The notes below the pieces were generated by a model that did no database searches, was not told where the DNA came from, and saw nothing but the letters and a program-made list of their open reading frames with translations. 64,000 nt of DNA. Origin: CAZIGK01 sp964538615 (GTDB taxonomy: Bacteria; Pseudomonadota; Alphaproteobacteria; Rickettsiales; RI-342). Shown one piece after another: positions 8,545 through 17,168 of this stretch. The position numbers and the translations under genes are program-made. Location of the stretch: NCBI GenBank assembly GCA_964538615.1, contig CAZIGK010000007.1:1-64000 (forward strand), given 5' to 3'. Each line of letters opens with the position of its first letter. The first letter of the stretch is position 1.

Positions 8545-9135
8545 ATGCAGAAAGAAGCGTTTTTGGATATTATGCGTCAGGCAGGCGCCATTTTGCAGGG
8601 GCATTTTATGTTATCTTCCGGTTTGCGCAGCCCCATGTATCTGCAATGTGCGCGCCTGTTAATGCACCCCTGGCTGGCAGAGCCATGCTGTGCGGCACTG
8701 GCAGCTAAAGTAAAGCAGACCATTCCTGAATTTGATGTGATTGTGGCACCCGCCATGGGTGGCGTGGTCGTAGGCTACGAGATGGGGCGGCAGTTGGAAG
8801 TGCCGACCATGTTTTGTGAGCGGGTGGATGGTGTTTTTACGATGCGGCGTGGGTTTGTGCTGGAGCCGGGCGCTAAAGTGCTGGTGATTGAAGATGTGGT
8901 CACCACCGGAAAATCATCGCTGGAGGCCTATGAGTGTATCCGCAATTTTGGCGGTGTCGTGGTGGGAGAAGCCTGCCTGATCGACCGCAGCAACGGTGAG
9001 GCAGAGGCGAAACTGGGCGTGCCGCTGGTATCGCTGGCCATGCTGGATGTGCCCACCTATCACCCAGATAGCCTGCCGCCGGAACTGGCGAAAATACCGG
9101 CTATTAAGCCGGGCAGCCGACCGGGGTTGAAGTAG
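8545..9135 (+). CDS. pyrE: Orotate phosphoribosyltransferase
   Basis: 196 residues from ATG 8545, preceded by AGCAGGAGTAG at a good distance. The longer open frame begins inside the promoter. Motifs are HFMLSSGLRSPMYLQC (substrate loop), VIVAPAMGGVVVGYE and the PRPP-binding loop VLVIEDVVTTGKS. It converts orotate and PRPP to OMP in pyrimidine synthesis. Alpha-type length with a C-terminal tail. Followed by the structured non-coding region. Confidence 0.96.
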   Translation: MQKEAFLDIMRQAGAILQGHFMLSSGLRSPMYLQCARLLMHPWLAEPCCAALAAKVKQTIPEFDVIVAPAMGGVVVGYEMGRQLEVPTMFCERVDGVFTMRRGFVLEPGAKVLVIEDVVTTGKSSLEAYECIRNFGGVVVGEACLIDRSNGEAEAKLGVPLVSLAMLDVPTYHPDSLPPELAKIPAIKPGSRPGLK

Positions 9136-9164
9136 GGCGTATCCTCCGTTTGTATAAACATAAG

Positions 9165-9324
9165 CGGCACCGTATCGCGGTGGGCGATGGGTGCCGGGGT
9201 GTTAAGAAGCCTTACCAAGAAAGCCGCGACGCTTTTACCGCATGCGGTTATTACATAGCGCCACCACCCCGACCGCTTGGTAAAGGGGTTCTTAAGCCCC
9301 GGCGTTTATCCAAACGCCAGGGGG
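9165..9324 (+). ncRNA. Candidate structured RNA or palindromic element
   Basis: A 160 bp gene-free stretch with nested inverted repeats. Stem A: 9165-9171 CGGCACC with 9190-9196 GGTGCCG. Stem B: 9193-9219 with 9276-9303, interrupted but with perfect blocks GCCGGGG/CCCCGGC, TTAAGAA/TTCTTAA and TTACCAAG/CTTGGTAA. A 12 bp palindrome ACCGCATGCGGT (9237-9248) sits in its loop. Stem C: CCCCGGCGTTT (9297-9307) with AAACGCC-a-GGGG (9312-9323). Stems A and B share 9193-9196, and B and C share 9297-9303, so folds would compete. No U-tract or known riboswitch core is recognised. It could be an RNA leader of the downstream gene or a mobile palindrome. Confidence 0.4.
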
Positions 9325-9461
9325 AAGGGTAGAAGGTAACCGATGAAGAGTCAATGGTTGTGCCATTTTGCTGCCTAAACTATGTCCCATGTGAACCTCT
9401 TATTCACTTTTCTGTATAAAGGTAGGCAGACGTAAGCAGGATGTATCATAGGGGTAGAAGC

Positions 9462-11864
9462 ATGTCAGAAATTCAGCAGGCTGCGGTTTTGGGTTCCGGT
9501 GTGATGGGAGCATCTATTGCGGCGCATTTTGCCAATGCGGGCATACCCGTACTGTTGTTTGATATTGTGCCACAAGGCGTAGAAGACCGCACCGCACTGG
9601 CCAAAGGTGCTATGGAAAAATTGCTGAAAGCCAGCCCCGCACCACTGACGCACCCTTCTAAGGTGAAGCTGATTACGCCTTGCAATTTGGAAGATGATTT
9701 AGACAAGCTGGAGCAGGTGGACTGGATTGTGGAAGCCGTTTTGGAGCGGCTGGATGTGAAGCAGCAGGTGTACCACACGCTGGAGCCGTATCGTAAAAAA
9801 GGCTCCGTCATTGCGTCCAACACATCCACCCTGCCGCTACACGCCTTGACGGAAGGTATGCCGGAGTCTTTTCGTCAGGACTTTATGATTACGCACTTTT
9901 TCAACCCGCCACGCTATATGCCGCTGCTGGAATTGGTGGGAGGTAAAGACACGCGGCCAGAGGCTTTGGCCGCCATTCGCCACTGTGCAGAAGTGAAGCT
10001 GGGCAAGGGGGTGGTGGATTGTAAGGATACGCCGGGCTTTATTGCCAATCGCATTGGCTGCTACTGGTTGATGGTCGGGCTGTTGGAGGCGTTGAAAATT
10101 GGCATCACGGTGGAAGAAGCCGATGCGGTGATGGGCAAGCCGATGGGGATCCCCAAAACCGGGGTGTTTGGCTTGTTTGACCTGATTGGTATTGATTTAA
10201 TGCCATTGATTGCGAAGTCCTTTTTGGCGACATTGCCTGCGGATGATGATTTTCGGCATATCTATGAAGAGCCAGAACTGATTACCCGCATGATTGCGGA
10301 TGGCTATACCGGGCGTAAAGGCAAAGGGGGGTTCTATACCCTGAAAAAAGAAAGTGATGGCAAAAAAACCAAGCTGGTGGTGGATTTACAGACTGGGGAG
10401 TATCGGGCTGAGGGGAAGGTGAATCTGGCATCCGTGGATGCGGGGAAAGAAGGGTTGTCGGCACTATTGTCCCACCCGGATGTGGGGGGGCGTTATGCAC
10501 GGATTGTGATGCTAAAAACATTGGCTTATACGGCATCATTGATTCCTGAGATAGCGGAGGATGTGGCCTCTGTCGATGCGGCGATGCGCATGGGGTATAA
10601 CTGGAAGTACGGGCCGTTTGAGCTGATAGACCGTTTGGCGACAGAAGGCAAAACCGGTGCAAGCTGGTTGATGGAAGCATTGCAGGCAGAAGGTATGGCT
10701 GTGCCCGCCATTTTGACCGAAGGTCAGGGCAAGCCGTTCTATCAGGTAGATGGTACGAAGCTTTATACTTTAATACGCAACGGTGAATACCGGGAAGAGG
10801 TCGTAGCCGAGGATAGCTGGCTGCTGGCGGATAAAAAACGGGGTCGCAAGCCTTTGGCCAAAAATGGCTCCGCTGCCCTGTGGGATGTGGATGACGGCGT
10901 AGTGTGTCTGGAACTGACCAGTAAAATGAACGCCCTTGACCCGGAAAGCTTCGCGCTGATGAACGAAGCGATTGGGGTGGTGCAAAAAGGTGGCTACAAA
11001 GGGTTGATGGTAGGGGGGGATGGTGCGGCTTTTTCCGCAGGAGCCAATTTGGGTTTTTTCCTGTATGTGGCGAATCTGGCGGCATGGGATGAGCTGGAAC
11101 GGGTGTTGAAAACCGGGCAGGATACATTGATGGCGTTGAAATATGCGCCCTTTCCCGTGGTGACAGCAGAAGCTGGATTAGCCTTAGGTGGCGGCTGTGA
11201 ATTGAACCTGCATGCGGATGCGATTCAGGCGCATATTGAAAGTTATATGGGGTTGGTGGAAGTGGGGGTTGGGGTGATTCCCGGTTGGGGAGGTTGTAAG
11301 GAAGCGCTGTATCGTTACGCGATGGCGGCCAACCCCGGTGCTACCTCGCAACCCGTAAAAGGGCAGGAGCCGCATGTTTTGTTGCAGGCAACCAGTGGCC
11401 CCATGCCGTATGTGAGTCAGGCCTTTGAGCAGATTATGCTGGCGAAGGTAAGTGCATCCGCCGAGGAGGCGAAGCGGTTTGGATTTCTGAATGCGAAAAG
11501 TGCTATTTCCATGAGCCGTAAACGCTTGCTGGCCGATGCCAAGGCGAAGGTGCTGGAATTGGCAGAGGGGTATCAACCCCCGGTGCCATTTGCGCTCACG
11601 CTGCCGGGTGCCAGCGGCAAAGCTGCCTTGCAGATGGCGGTGGATGGTTTTAAAGCACAAGGTAAAGTCAGCCCGCATGATGAAGTGGTGGCTGACGCGT
11701 TGACCACGGTGTTGACCGGAGGAAACGCAGATGTCACCGCGCCTGTGACCGAAGCAGAATTGTTGCGGCTGGAGCGTGAGGAGTTTCTGAAGCTGGCGCA
11801 AACCCCGGCGACATTGGCACGCATTGAGCATATGCTGAAAACGGGTAAACCATTGCGGAATTAG
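9462..11864 (+). CDS. 3-hydroxyacyl-CoA dehydrogenase/enoyl-CoA hydratase (FadN type)
   Basis: About 800 residues, with the dehydrogenase first and the hydratase last, as in Bacillus FadN rather than E. coli FadB. The N-terminus AAVLGSGVMGASIAAHFA is the NAD-binding GxGxMG motif. SNTSTLPLHAL and THFFNPPRYMPLLELV are 3HCDH signatures, and GFIANRIG starts the C-terminal dehydrogenase domain. The last third has crotonase motifs (GGDGAAFSAGANLG, ALGGGCELNLHADA, GVGVIPGWGG). It performs two steps of fatty-acid beta-oxidation. ATG 9462 is preceded by AGGGGTAG; ATG 9441 is a less likely start. No thiolase is adjacent. Confidence 0.93.
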   Translation: MSEIQQAAVLGSGVMGASIAAHFANAGIPVLLFDIVPQGVEDRTALAKGAMEKLLKASPAPLTHPSKVKLITPCNLEDDLDKLEQVDWIVEAVLERLDVKQQVYHTLEPYRKKGSVIASNTSTLPLHALTEGMPESFRQDFMITHFFNPPRYMPLLELVGGKDTRPEALAAIRHCAEVKLGKGVVDCKDTPGFIANRIGCYWLMVGLLEALKIGITVEEADAVMGKPMGIPKTGVFGLFDLIGIDLMPLIAKSFLATLPADDDFRHIYEEPELITRMIADGYTGRKGKGGFYTLKKESDGKKTKLVVDLQTGEYRAEGKVNLASVDAGKEGLSALLSHPDVGGRYARIVMLKTLAYTASLIPEIAEDVASVDAAMRMGYNWKYGPFELIDRLATEGKTGASWLMEALQAEGMAVPAILTEGQGKPFYQVDGTKLYTLIRNGEYREEVVAEDSWLLADKKRGRKPLAKNGSAALWDVDDGVVCLELTSKMNALDPESFALMNEAIGVVQKGGYKGLMVGGDGAAFSAGANLGFFLYVANLAAWDELERVLKTGQDTLMALKYAPFPVVTAEAGLALGGGCELNLHADAIQAHIESYMGLVEVGVGVIPGWGGCKEALYRYAMAANPGATSQPVKGQEPHVLLQATSGPMPYVSQAFEQIMLAKVSASAEEAKRFGFLNAKSAISMSRKRLLADAKAKVLELAEGYQPPVPFALTLPGASGKAALQMAVDGFKAQGKVSPHDEVVADALTTVLTGGNADVTAPVTEAELLRLEREEFLKLAQTPATLARIEHMLKTGKPLRN

Positions 11865-11975
11865 CCCCTATTCATCCACTAAAGCGGACGTGGCTTATGC
11901 TGCGCTGCGTCTTGCTTTTCTAAGCAAAGCGCGTCAACCTCTGTTCCCAGTGAAGCGCAACAGGGAAGATGAGCG

Positions 11976-13256
11976 ATGACACAATGGAAATTTGGTACCC
12001 GCACCATTCATGAAGCCAACCAGCCGGATGCAGCAACGGGTGCGTTGCAGCCCCCTGTTTATTTGAATACGGCCTATGACATGGGGACGGGTGACCGTGC
12101 GGCGGCGTTGTTTGGACTGGATGAGATGGGGTTTAGTTATTCCCGCCTGACCAACCCGACCGTGGCACGACTGGAAGAACGGTTGGCGGCGCTGGAAGGT
12201 GGTGTGGGGGCGACTTGTGCGGCATCTGGTCATGCGGCGGAGTTTTTATGCTTCTTCAACCTGATGCAGCCGGGGGATGAGATTGTGGCCTCCAACAAGC
12301 TGTATGGAGGGTCTTACACGCAATTATCCCATAGCTATCAGCAATTTGGGTGGAAAACCCATATGGTGGATGCGGATGACCCGGAGAATATTAAACGGGC
12401 GATGACAGACAAAACCAAGGCGGTGTTTGTGGAAGGGTTGGCCAACCCCAAGGGCGCGGTGATTGACCTGGAGGCTTGCGCGAAAATTGCCCATGCGCAT
12501 GGGGTGCCGCTGGTGGTGGATAATACATTGGCCACGCCGTATCTATGCCGTCCGATAGAATGGGGAGCGGATATTGTGGTGCATTCCACCACGAAATTTT
12601 TGAATGGTAATGGCACTGCCATGGGGGGAGTGGTGATTGACGCCGGAACGTTTGACTGGGCGGCAGCGGGCAAATTTCCGTTACTTACAACCCCTGATCC
12701 CTCTTATCAGGGGTTAAATTTTGTGGAGAAGTTTGGCAAGCTGGGCTTTACCGTGCGGGCACATGCATCCGGCCTGCGGGATATGGGGCCGTGTCAGTCC
12801 CCTATGAATGCGTATTTGACCCTGATGGGGCTGGAAACATTGCATGTGCGCATGCAGCGGCATGTGGAAAATGCCCGTAAAGTAGCGGAGTTTTTACAGC
12901 AGCACCCATTGGTGAGCTGGGTGAGTTATGCCAGTTTGCCCTCATCGCCCTATTACGCGCATGCACAAAAATACGTGCCGGAAGGGGCAGGGGCGCTGTT
13001 TGCTTTTGGGGTGAAGGCGGGTGAGGGGGCCGCTAAACAATTGGCAGAACAATGCCGAATTTTCAAACTGGTAGCGAATTTGGGAGATGTGCGGAGTTTG
13101 CTGGTGCATCCATGGTCCACCACACACCGGCAAATGAGCGAGGAAGCCAAGGTGAAAGCGGGGATTCCACCAGAGATGATGCGCATTGCCATTGGGCTGG
13201 AAGATGCGGATGACCTGTGCGCGGATTTGGATGCAGCACTGCGCGCGGTGAGTTGA
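11976..13256 (+). CDS. metY: O-acetylhomoserine sulfhydrylase (MetY-like)
   Basis: 426 residues of the Cys/Met-metabolism PLP enzyme family. FGTRTIHEANQPD opens the protein, with FSYSRLTNPTVARLEERLAA, ATCAASGHAAEFL, and the PLP lysine in VVHSTTKFLNGNGT. The length and the inserted segment after the lysine fit O-acetylhomoserine aminocarboxypropyltransferase (MetY) better than MetB or MetC. It makes homocysteine from O-acetylhomoserine and sulfide. Start at ATG 11976 with GGGAAGATGAG just upstream. The repeat island follows. Confidence 0.9.
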   Translation: MTQWKFGTRTIHEANQPDAATGALQPPVYLNTAYDMGTGDRAAALFGLDEMGFSYSRLTNPTVARLEERLAALEGGVGATCAASGHAAEFLCFFNLMQPGDEIVASNKLYGGSYTQLSHSYQQFGWKTHMVDADDPENIKRAMTDKTKAVFVEGLANPKGAVIDLEACAKIAHAHGVPLVVDNTLATPYLCRPIEWGADIVVHSTTKFLNGNGTAMGGVVIDAGTFDWAAAGKFPLLTTPDPSYQGLNFVEKFGKLGFTVRAHASGLRDMGPCQSPMNAYLTLMGLETLHVRMQRHVENARKVAEFLQQHPLVSWVSYASLPSSPYYAHAQKYVPEGAGALFAFGVKAGEGAAKQLAEQCRIFKLVANLGDVRSLLVHPWSTTHRQMSEEAKVKAGIPPEMMRIAIGLEDADDLCADLDAALRAVS

Positions 13257-13288
13257 GGGGCGTAGAAACGCTGTTGAGCTGGCTTTAG

Positions 13289-13707
13289 CCTTTTCTTGGC
13301 TCCGCTCGGCTTGCTAGCCTCGCTGCGCGTCGGTGCTTTGCACCTCTCGCTGACGCTCGCTAAAGGCTCGCACTCCTGTGCTCGCTTCCTGTTCCTCGCA
13401 TAAATTGTTCTCTGGCTCCACTCGGCCTACTTGCCGCCGTTCTTGTCCCTCGTATAAATTGTTCTCTGGCTCCGCGTGGATGCCTGCCTGCGCAGGCATG
13501 ACGGGGCTTGCGACCAACACAAGTGACAAGAAGCGAGCACAGGAGTGCGAGCCCTTTAGCGAGTGAAACGAGAGCGGCAGAGCCACAACAACGGTTGTTG
13601 TCATGCGGCGGCAAGGAGGCCGCCGCCAGCACTGAGCTCCCCTCATGGCGAGGACAGGAGTCCGAGCCGGAGGGAATAAAAAACATCCGAGCGGAGCCAA
13701 GGAAAGG
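13289..13707. mobile_element. MITE-like element with 21 bp terminal inverted repeats
   Basis: The left end (13289-13309) and the right end (13687-13707) are inverted repeats matching at 20 of 21 positions, with a perfect 15 bp core CTTGGCTCCGCTCGG. The 419 bp interior has no convincing gene. It contains a diverged reverse copy of the 2284 repeat (about 13298-13368), two near-copies of a 20 bp word ending ATTGTTCTCTGGCTCC, and a palindrome around TGCCTGCGCAGGCA (about 13482-13500). No target-site duplication is visible. It fits a non-autonomous element; the transposase is not in the window. Confidence 0.6.
13421..13701 (+). repeat. 281 bp perfect direct repeat, copy 1
   Basis: Identical by eye over 281 bp to 14365-14645 (offset 944). 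It forms the right two-thirds of the MITE-like element at 13289-13707, ending with the terminal motif CCGAGCGGAGCCAAG. Confidence 0.9.
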
Positions 13708-13825
13708 TTGGCGCGAGTCGAGGGATGGATTGCGGGGCAGGGGCGGAATAACAGGGGGACTATAGATGCGCAAAAGCGCCACACCCCCGGATACCCCGGA
13801 TGATGTGACGCTTCTGCAACTAAGA

Positions 13826-14035
13826 CTACTTGAACAGCGTGTTGGCCAGAATTTCGCCCAGCCAGCCTGCTTGCTGGCTCAGTTCGAACAGGCCTCCCCA
13901 CAGGAGGAAGCCACCAGCCACGGCCGAGACCCCAGCCCAGAGAGCCATAATCGGCTCGATCGAGCCACGAACCACTCGGAGACCGCCGAAGAAACCGATC
14001 AGCAACAGACCCGCGCCCAATAGTGCCATAGCCAT
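13826..14035 (-). CDS. Small two-helix membrane protein of unknown function
   Basis: 69 residues from ATG 14035, which has AAAGAGAGA upstream. Two hydrophobic helices (about 3-20 and 29-50) are joined by a short basic turn (LRVVRGSIEP). A Gly/Ala-rich second helix is followed by an amphipathic tail, ELSQQAGWLGEIL. Size and layout recall VirB2/TrbC pilins, holins or small phage membrane proteins, but no family motif is recognised and there is no cleavable signal. It is the only credible gene between the two 281 bp repeats, so it may be cargo of a repeat-bounded unit. It is clearly coding in character compared with the surrounding repeats. Confidence 0.6.
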   Translation of the reverse strand: MAMALLGAGLLLIGFFGGLRVVRGSIEPIMALWAGVSAVAGGFLLWGGLFELSQQAGWLGEILANTLFK

Positions 14036-14364
14036 TGGTGTTCTCTCTTTCTGAACGAAGGCGAATACATGCGCCAAACAAAAGACACCTCATCCCCGTG
14101 GCGCGCGGGGAGAGGGAGGACGCTCGAACGTTCCGCTCTCCCCACGTGCGTGGGGAGAGATGTCGTACCTCAATGCACAAGTTTGAGATGTAGTGCGGGG
14201 AGGAAGACAATCTCTTTATTGTTTCAATATAGCACGGATAGATTAACAAAATGAGTGAATTTTTTGTGTCAACTTGTTTAATTTCTTATTGATGTCGGTT
14301 GGGTTGTTTATTTTTTTGGGGGCTGTGCATGGTTGAGGTGGTTTGTTTTTTCCCAAGCTTCCGG
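14036..14364. other. Non-coding stretch with hairpins between repeats
   Basis: No gene seen. A perfect 10 bp stem CTCTCCCCAC/GTGGGGAGAG (14136-14159, loop GTGC) lies about 45 bp after a weaker one, CCCCG/CGGGG (14094-14110). Both lie upstream of the small membrane-protein gene on its strand and could affect its transcript. From about 14215 to 14350 the sequence becomes strikingly AT-rich compared with everything around it. Confidence 0.6.
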
Positions 14365-14645
14365 CTCGGCCTACTTGCCGCCGTTCTTGTCCCTCGTATA
14401 AATTGTTCTCTGGCTCCGCGTGGATGCCTGCCTGCGCAGGCATGACGGGGCTTGCGACCAACACAAGTGACAAGAAGCGAGCACAGGAGTGCGAGCCCTT
14501 TAGCGAGTGAAACGAGAGCGGCAGAGCCACAACAACGGTTGTTGTCATGCGGCGGCAAGGAGGCCGCCGCCAGCACTGAGCTCCCCTCATGGCGAGGACA
14601 GGAGTCCGAGCCGGAGGGAATAAAAAACATCCGAGCGGAGCCAAG
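14365..14645 (+). repeat. 281 bp perfect direct repeat, copy 2
   Basis: Second copy of 13421-13701. The right terminal motif is intact (14631-14645). The left terminal repeat of the full element is missing; only the fragment GGCTCGG resembles it. This copy therefore looks like a truncated element. It is followed by about 100 bp of ordinary sequence before the BrkB gene. Confidence 0.9.
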
Positions 14646-14747
14646 CAAAGAGTAGAAATTAATTTCGAGTCAGGGGCGGAATGGCAGTTGTAATGTCTGT
14701 ATGGCTTATCGCGTATTAACGTGGTTTTTGTTGGAGTAGACGAATAG

Positions 14748-15623
14748 ATGGGCAAAAAAGACAGAGTGAAAGCCGTGATGCGGTTTTTGATGATTTTATG
14801 GCTGGCGGTGCGGCGTTTTACCCGGCATCACGGGGTGGAGGTGGCGGGGTATATTGCCTATACCGGATTGGTGGCGTTATTTCCGTTCCTTATTTTTCTG
14901 TTGGCACTGGCGGGATTGCTGGGGCAGGTGGAGAGGATACAGGGGGTGCTGCGCGATGCGTTTTTATTTTTGCCGCCACACATTGCCCAAACCTTACGCC
15001 CAATCGTGGAAAATATTTTTCAGCAGCCGAATGCGGGGCTTATGTCAGTAGGCATTATTGGCACCTTATGGGCGGCAAGCACAGGGGTTGAGGCTTTGCG
15101 GCTTGCCTTAAATGAATCCTGGCGGGTGGCAGAAACCCGCCCTCTCTGGCGGCGTCGGTTACAAAGTGTGGGGTTTTTGTTTGTGGTGGCCATCAGTTTT
15201 ATCGCGGCGGCAACCTTGATTGTTGCAGGGCCGTTTTTGCTGCACTGGGTGATGCAGGCGGCGGCATTGCCCGTAGATGAAGCGATTGCATGGAACCTGC
15301 TGCGCTATGTGCTGGGTGCGGGTATTATTTTTGTTTTTTTATGTGCGCTAAACCGCGTCTTGCCGAATATTCGTATTGGGTGGAAGGATGTCTGGCGTGG
15401 GGCGCTTTCTACCACGCTGGCATGGCTGCTGCTGGGGAGTGTATTTTCGCTCTATCTGGTGAAGGTGGCACATTATAATGCCACCTATGGCAGTTTGGGC
15501 GGAGTGGTGATCACGCTGCTGTTTTTACATGCCAGCGCCATAGTGTTTATTTGGGGAGCGGATGTGAATGCTATTCATTTTCGTCGAAAATACCATCAGC
15601 CGCCAGAGATGGAAGAGGGATAG
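14748..15623 (+). CDS. YihY/BrkB family inner-membrane protein
   Basis: 291 residues with six predicted membrane segments. Family signatures include GYIAYTGLVALFPFLIFLLAL (near residue 35), LWAASTGVEALRLALNESW, and near the end YGSLGGVVITLLFLHASA with IWGADVNA. The YihY/BrkB family (once called RNase BN by mistake) is a widespread membrane family with a proposed transport role; function here is unknown. It converges on sdaA with a 6 bp gap. Confidence 0.9.
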   Translation: MGKKDRVKAVMRFLMILWLAVRRFTRHHGVEVAGYIAYTGLVALFPFLIFLLALAGLLGQVERIQGVLRDAFLFLPPHIAQTLRPIVENIFQQPNAGLMSVGIIGTLWAASTGVEALRLALNESWRVAETRPLWRRRLQSVGFLFVVAISFIAAATLIVAGPFLLHWVMQAAALPVDEAIAWNLLRYVLGAGIIFVFLCALNRVLPNIRIGWKDVWRGALSTTLAWLLLGSVFSLYLVKVAHYNATYGSLGGVVITLLFLHASAIVFIWGADVNAIHFRRKYHQPPEMEEG

Positions 15624-15629
15624 CGGCTT

Positions 15630-17006
15630 CTAACATTCCGGCTGGCTGACGGCCAGCCCGCCCTTGGCGGTTTCTTTGTATTTGCTGCGCATATCTTTTC
15701 CCGTGGCCAGCATGGTGCGAATCACCTGATCCAGTGAAATCAGGTTCGTGCCTTGCTCTTTTAAGGCGAGGCGGCCACAATTGACCGCCTGTACCGCGCC
15801 CATGGCATTACGCTCGATGCAGGGGATTTGTACCAGACCACCAATGGGATCGCAGGTGAGGCCAAGGTTATGCTCCATGCCCATTTCCGCCGCATTTTCA
15901 ATTTGCGCAGCATTACCCCCCAGTACGGCGGCATAGGCTCCTGCTGCCATGGAGCAGGCAACTCCCACTTCCCCCTGGCAGCCAACCTCTGCGGCAGAGA
16001 TGGATGCGCCGTATTTATACAGCATGCCAATGGCTCCTGCGGTGAGCAGAAAGCGGATGATGCCTTCCTCGGTCGGTTTTTTATGGTGTTTGGCATAATA
16101 ATAGAGCACGGCGGGAATGACTCCGGCAGCGCCGTTGGTGGGGGCTGTCACCACCCGGCCACCGGCGGCGTTTTCTTCGTTCACGGCAATGGCATAGACG
16201 CTTAAATAATCCATGGCGCCAATGGGTTCGTCATCGCCTTTGGCATGCAGTAGCTCCTGATACAGCGCCGGTGCGCGGCGGCGCACATTCAGGCCACCGG
16301 GTAGAATGCCCGTGGTGTGCAGGCCACGTTCAATGCAATCTTCCATCACGTGCCAGAGATTAAGTAGTTTTTCCCGCACTATATCTTCGCTTTGCGAATG
16401 GCATTCATTGGCCAGCATGACATCCGCCGGCAGGCCGCCCAGACGTTGGCAATGCAGGTGCAATTCTTTCGCGCTGCGGAAAATATGTGGCACAGGGCTG
16501 CTGCTTTGTGACTGGTTATCCAGCGGTTCGCCATGGGCATCCACAATAAAGCCGCCGCCAATGGAGAAATAGGTGGCGCTGAGTAATAGGCTGCCTGTGG
16601 TATCAAAGGCGGAAAACACCATGCCGTTGGAATGATAGGGCAGGCGTTTGGTTTTATGGAATAGCAGGTCTGTTTTGGGGGAGAAGCCCAGCCATTTTTC
16701 CTGCCGCAGATGGAGCTTCTGTTGTTGTAGAATGTTGACGGGGCGGGTATGCACTGCATCCATGGGGACATCTGCCGGTAGATAGCCTTCCAGCCCTAGC
16801 AGCACGGCGCGATCTGTTGCGTGGCCGATACCTGTCAGCGCCAGTGAGCCATACAGCTCGACCATTACACGGGTCACTTTTGGCATGTGTTGATGCAGCA
16901 AAATCTGCTCCACAAAATGGTGGGCGGCGCGCATGGGGCCGACCGTGTGGGAACTGGAAGGGCCGACACCAATAGAAAACAGGTCAAAAATACTGATCAT
17001 GGACAT
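15630..17006 (-). CDS. sdaA: L-serine ammonia-lyase (iron-sulfur type)
   Basis: About 458 residues from ATG 17006 (MSMISIFDLFSIG, matching the MISLFD start of the family). GVGPSSSHTVGPMRAAHHF is the conserved N-terminal loop. The cluster cysteines fall in AEVGCQGEVGVACS and NLGLTCDPIGG/VQIPCIERNA. It deaminates L-serine to pyruvate with a [4Fe-4S] cluster. The frame extends 69 bp further upstream without support. Single-chain type with fused beta and alpha domains. Confidence 0.95.
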   Translation of the reverse strand: MSMISIFDLFSIGVGPSSSHTVGPMRAAHHFVEQILLHQHMPKVTRVMVELYGSLALTGIGHATDRAVLLGLEGYLPADVPMDAVHTRPVNILQQQKLHLRQEKWLGFSPKTDLLFHKTKRLPYHSNGMVFSAFDTTGSLLLSATYFSIGGGFIVDAHGEPLDNQSQSSSPVPHIFRSAKELHLHCQRLGGLPADVMLANECHSQSEDIVREKLLNLWHVMEDCIERGLHTTGILPGGLNVRRRAPALYQELLHAKGDDEPIGAMDYLSVYAIAVNEENAAGGRVVTAPTNGAAGVIPAVLYYYAKHHKKPTEEGIIRFLLTAGAIGMLYKYGASISAAEVGCQGEVGVACSMAAGAYAAVLGGNAAQIENAAEMGMEHNLGLTCDPIGGLVQIPCIERNAMGAVQAVNCGRLALKEQGTNLISLDQVIRTMLATGKDMRSKYKETAKGGLAVSQPEC

Positions 17007-17168
17007 AAGGAAGCTCTCGCGCAGGCGGAGAAAGACATAGGGGTTGCCCAACAAGCTATAGCCACAAAAAGCCATCAGAGTAAATGGAATCTGATGTTGC
17101 GGCGCAGTGGGGCTTGCCTTGTGTAGTGGCAGTAGGGTAGGTTGCGGGTGTATGAGAGTGGAGTTTAC

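Noticed and set aside
9165..9363. Cobalamin riboswitch
   Set aside because: A few words recall conserved boxes (GGTGCC, CCGCGAC, GATGAAG) in the right order, but the GGGAA and ACTGT parts are missing and the strong long-range stems do not fit the fold.
10282..11127. 281-codon minus-strand frame
   Set aside because: Shadow of the FadN-type gene.
14090..14160. Two hairpins with CRISPR type I-E-like sequence
   Set aside because: Only two copies, about 45 bp apart and different from each other; no array of equal repeats and no cas genes.
13314..14249. 311-codon open frame on the minus strand
   Set aside because: It runs through the repeats and across the strand of the small membrane gene, and segments recur at 14243-14755. 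It lacks protein-like composition.
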